Under the pieces are notes generated by a model. It was not told the origin of the DNA, did no database searches, and was given only the letters and a program-made list of their open reading frames with translations. DNA of 5,677 nucleotides from Candidatus Brocadia sp. (GTDB lineage: Bacteria > Planctomycetota > Brocadiia > Brocadiales > Brocadiaceae), in contig JAUQXU010000168.1 of the NCBI GenBank assembly GCA_030837935.1, positions 1 through 5,677 of the forward strand, given 5' to 3'. Of the stretch, positions 5,283-5,677 are shown one piece after another. Both the position numbers and the translations under genes were made by a program. Each line of letters opens with the position of its first letter. Positions within the stretch are counted from its first letter, which is position 1.

Positions 5283-5677
5283 ATGACCAGATGCACGATT
5301 CGTGATCTATTGTTGCACGTACTATTCCCAAATCTTTTGCTTTTCAGTTTCCTTTCTTTTTATTCATCTGAAGTTTTAGCGGAGGGTACTAGTACATCCT
5401 CGGTTGAGATCAGGGAAACAATTCAATCCACTGAGACCTTATCCGATCACAAAGAAAAGCATACTCACGATATGGAGGTTTCCCTGGCAGAAGGAATTTC
5501 AACAGAGGCCATCTGGTTTGGTTTTGAGGAAGAAGTAACCATTGCAACGAGGCATGAAACCCCGGTCGGTAAGGCGCCAAGCGTCGTTACTGTGATTACG
5601 GCCGATGAGATTAAGCATTTAGGTTACCGCACCTTTGTGGAAATCCTGAGGACGGTACCCGGATTTGAAATTTTAAA
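5283..5677 (+). CDS. TonB-dependent outer-membrane receptor, N-terminal part (3' end missing)
   Basis: From ATG at 5283 the frame stays open for 131 codons to the right edge. Residues 1-33 are a signal peptide: a basic start, a hydrophobic core rich in Leu and Phe (9-27), and a likely signal peptidase I site after VLA (33). Residues 82-93 (EEEVTIATRHET) look like a TonB box and lead-in. Residues 98-131 begin the plug domain, with PSVVTVITADEI and the ILRTVPGFEI motif typical of TonB-dependent receptors. The family imports siderophores, vitamin B12, metals or carbohydrates across the outer membrane using TonB-ExbBD energy; the ligand cannot be told from this fragment. Between signal peptide and TonB box lies a polar stretch of about 48 residues with clustered histidines (H56, H60, H62). 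AGAGG (5270-5274) sits eight bases before the ATG. The gene is 61 bases after hflX and may be separately regulated. Confidence 0.88.
   Translation, partial: MTRCTIRDLLLHVLFPNLLLFSFLSFYSSEVLAEGTSTSSVEIRETIQSTETLSDHKEKHTHDMEVSLAEGISTEAIWFGFEEEVTIATRHETPVGKAPSVVTVITADEIKHLGYRTFVEILRTVPGFEIL

Noticed and set aside
1..5677. CRISPR array, tRNA, rRNA or insertion sequence
   Set aside because: No regularly spaced repeats, cloverleaf, rRNA core sequence or transposase motif was found on either strand.

Overview
The window holds one long gene on the minus strand, cut by the left edge, and a run of four co-directional genes on the plus strand, the last cut by the right edge. A 489-base gap between the divergent units carries both sets of promoter signals. 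The organism is Gram-negative: the last gene starts an outer-membrane TonB-dependent receptor with a signal peptide. Base composition is moderate to AT-rich. The bacterium is probably an environmental one; a free-standing ADP-forming acyl-CoA synthetase beta subunit fits anaerobic lineages. An anammox-type planctomycete is one guess, but nothing here identifies the phylum.

Left (1-1843, minus strand): an uninterrupted frame of at least 614 codons that runs off the window. It encodes an N-terminal nucleoside phosphorylase/nucleosidase domain of the MTA/SAH nucleosidase type, with its key active-site residues present, joined to a STAND/NACHT-like P-loop NTPase. This is the architecture of an immune sensor: a nucleotide-destroying effector on a signalling ATPase, with the recognition repeats presumably beyond the left edge. 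It is the most interesting item in the window and a good candidate for an anti-phage protein related to the PNP effectors of AVAST-type and Detocs systems. It has its own strong sigma-70-like promoter, whose -10 box lies inside an inverted repeat.

Middle (1844-2332): no convincing gene. It contains the minus-strand promoter, several hairpins of unknown origin, and a near-consensus plus-strand promoter (2162-2190) with a leader of about 135 bases before mazG.

Right (2333-5677, plus strand): mazG (nucleoside triphosphate pyrophosphohydrolase), an ADP-forming acyl-CoA synthetase beta subunit (ATP-grasp), hflX (ribosome-associated GTPase), then the start of the TonB-dependent receptor. Gaps are 14, 37 and 61 bases, and no clear terminator separates them, so the first three are probably one housekeeping and stress-related operon. 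MazG cleans the nucleotide pool, HflX rescues stalled ribosomes, and the acyl-CoA synthetase subunit would make ATP from acyl-CoA with an alpha subunit encoded elsewhere. The left gene is more AT-rich than the right block in sampled stretches, which fits an acquired defence gene beside a core operon.
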